DNA of 64,000 bases. Origin: CAZCWX01 sp964502465. GTDB lineage: Bacteria; Desulfobacterota; Binatia; Bin18. Shown here piece by piece: positions 62,967 to 64,000 of this stretch. The stretch lies in NCBI GenBank assembly GCA_964502465.1, contig CAZCWX010000076.1, positions 1 through 64,000 on the forward strand, read 5' to 3'. The notes below the pieces were generated by a model. It was not told where the DNA came from, made no database searches, and saw only the letters and a program-made list of their open reading frames with translations. Position 1 is the first letter of the stretch. Each line of letters opens with the position of its first letter. Position numbers and translations under genes: made by a program.

Positions 62967-64000
62967 TTATGGTTGAGTGATTTGGTGTGTTATCGCTTCA
63001 AGGCGGACACCACGTGACCCCTTCACTAACAAAAGCTGAGGACCTTGGTAACTGCATATCGTTTCTCGCACCCAAATGACAGCGGCTTCGGCGTTGGCAA
63101 AGACACACACGGGAATTCCTGCCTGTTCCGCCCTGGTCGCGATCAGACGGGCTTCTTCACCAACAGTAATAAGTACATCGGGAGGTGGGGCGAGGGCCAC
63201 AAGGTACTCGCCGATTTCCTGATGACGACTGTGGCTGAGCGTTCCTAGTTCGAGCATGTCTCCCAGCACCAGGATCAAGCGCTCTCCGGCAAGCCGCACC
63301 TGGGATGCGGTGAGGAGTGCCTGGCGCATCGAGGCTGGATTCGCATTATAACAGTCGTCAAGAATTGTCAGACGTTGTGAGGGGATTTCGATGACGGCCA
63401 TTCTCCGTGGTGCACCATGTGCAGTTGCGAGCGCCGTACACACCTGCTCGAGTGAAAGTCCACATTCGGTTGCCACTGCGGTTGCAGCCACCGCAGCCAG
63501 GGCAAAATGGCTGCCAAGCAACTGCATCTGGACCCGTCGGTTCTCGGTCGGCGTAGACAACGCAAAACTTGTACCCTGTCGGGAGACCTGGATGTTGGTC
63601 ACGCAGAACTGATTTGCTAGTCCTTCTCCGAAAGTGACGATCCGACACGAGGCTACACGCTGGACGGTTGCGAGCAAAGAAGGATCGTCTCCGTTGACGA
63701 CTGCGATACCATGCTCAGGTAAGGCAGCGATCAACTCGGTTTCTGCCGCGAGGACTCCGGCAAGGTCTTTGAGCGTTTCCGTGTGCTCTTCAGCAATGGT
63801 GGTAATCACTCCGATGTGCGGCTGAGCAATGGCAGAAAGCAGGGTCAGTTCTCCAACTCCGCTCGTCCCTAATTCGAGCACGAGGACTTCGGCGCGCTCA
63901 TCCGTCCGTAGCAAGGTGAGTGGGAGACCGATATGGTTATTCTGGTTTCCTTGGGTGGCCAGTGTCGGCTTTGTGGCGGCGCACACCTGCGCCAAGATCT
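62967..64000 (-). CDS. murF: UDP-N-acetylmuramoyl-tripeptide:D-Ala-D-Ala ligase MurF (5' end outside window)
   Basis: The visible 344 or so residues are the central and C-terminal Mur ligase domains: PTLATQGNQNNHIGLPLTLLRT, VLELGTSGVGELTLLSAIAQPHIGVITTIAEEHTETLKD, ILDDCYNANPASMRQALLTA and VLGDMLELG. The Walker A segment and N-terminal domain lie beyond position 64000. It adds D-Ala-D-Ala to the peptidoglycan precursor in the cytosol. It is 20 bases before purE. Confidence 0.93.
   Translation of the reverse strand, partial: ILAQVCAATKPTLATQGNQNNHIGLPLTLLRTDERAEVLVLELGTSGVGELTLLSAIAQPHIGVITTIAEEHTETLKDLAGVLAAETELIAALPEHGIAVVNGDDPSLLATVQRVASCRIVTFGEGLANQFCVTNIQVSRQGTSFALSTPTENRRVQMQLLGSHFALAAVAATAVATECGLSLEQVCTALATAHGAPRRMAVIEIPSQRLTILDDCYNANPASMRQALLTASQVRLAGERLILVLGDMLELGTLSHSRHQEIGEYLVALAPPPDVLITVGEEARLIATRAEQAGIPVCVFANAEAAVIWVRETICSYQGPQLLLVKGSRGVRLEAITHQITQP

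Overview
This is a contiguous stretch of a Gram-negative (diderm) chromosome of moderate G+C. Outer-membrane and lipoprotein functions (BamD, LspA, OmpA-type lipoproteins), an F-type ATP synthase operon with two b-type subunits and no a or c genes beside it, and a tandem pair of ArsA-like ATPases fit a 'deltaproteobacteria-type' lineage in the broad sense (Desulfobacterota, Binatota or Tectomicrobia-like). I cannot place it more precisely from sequence alone. No rRNA, tRNA, CRISPR array, intact transposase or prophage was seen.

Layout. 1-1700: a small orphan gene and two type II toxin-antitoxin modules whose antitoxins are intact but whose PIN toxins are both broken. 1.7-4.8 kb: rlmD-like, pgeF, gpsA. 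4.8-14.1 kb: the chromosome-maintenance block rpmH/rnpA-yidD-yidC-jag-mnmE-mnmG-rsmG-parA-parB, with parS sites between rsmG and parA. dnaA is not present. 14.1-20.4 kb: a palindromic repeat pair, then the F1 operon (two b subunits, delta, alpha, gamma, beta, epsilon). 20.8-22.6 kb: a membrane-anchored ParA-like ATPase translationally coupled to a small unknown protein. 22.6-27.9 kb: MoxR, a Gln/Gly-rich membrane protein and MltG on the minus strand, divergent from an M23 peptidase. 28-34 kb: thioesterase, rplU-rpmA, obgE-proB-proA-nadD-rsfS and a zinc-ribbon protein. 34.3-38.8 kb (minus): fabF-fabH-arsA-arsA. 39-46.4 kb: bamD, then a sulfur block (ThiF-like, thrC, CysO/MoaD-like carrier, cysM, NIL protein, second ThiF-like, APS kinase-ATP sulfurylase fusion). 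46.4-48.1 kb (minus): ECF sigma, anti-sigma and an exported protein. 48.4-53.0 kb: Gld-type ABC transporter operon with a DUF4340 protein. 53.1-58.0 kb (minus): two related glycine-zipper lipoproteins, lspA and a type-2-like ileS. 58.1-60.8 kb: two small proteins and a bufferin-type RiPP operon (bufA, MNIO bufB, bufC). 61.1-64 kb (minus): moeA, purE, and the 3' part of murF, cut by the window end.

Most notable. (1) rpmH lies entirely inside the 5' part of rnpA in another frame, with start codons 10 nt apart, as reported for Thermus. (2) The two ThiF/MoeB-like proteins look complementary: the first has the nucleotide site but lacks the N-terminal RYxRQ arginine-finger segment, and the second has that segment but no nucleotide site. 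This suggests an obligate bacterial E1 heterodimer, reminiscent of the eukaryotic SUMO/NEDD8 E1s, serving a CysO/CysM thiocarboxylate route. (3) The membrane-anchored ParA plus its small partner may be a new positioning system. (4) The bufferin-type operon has a six-cysteine precursor and a perfect palindrome in its leader. All functional statements come from reading the sequence and from family knowledge; no database search was run.
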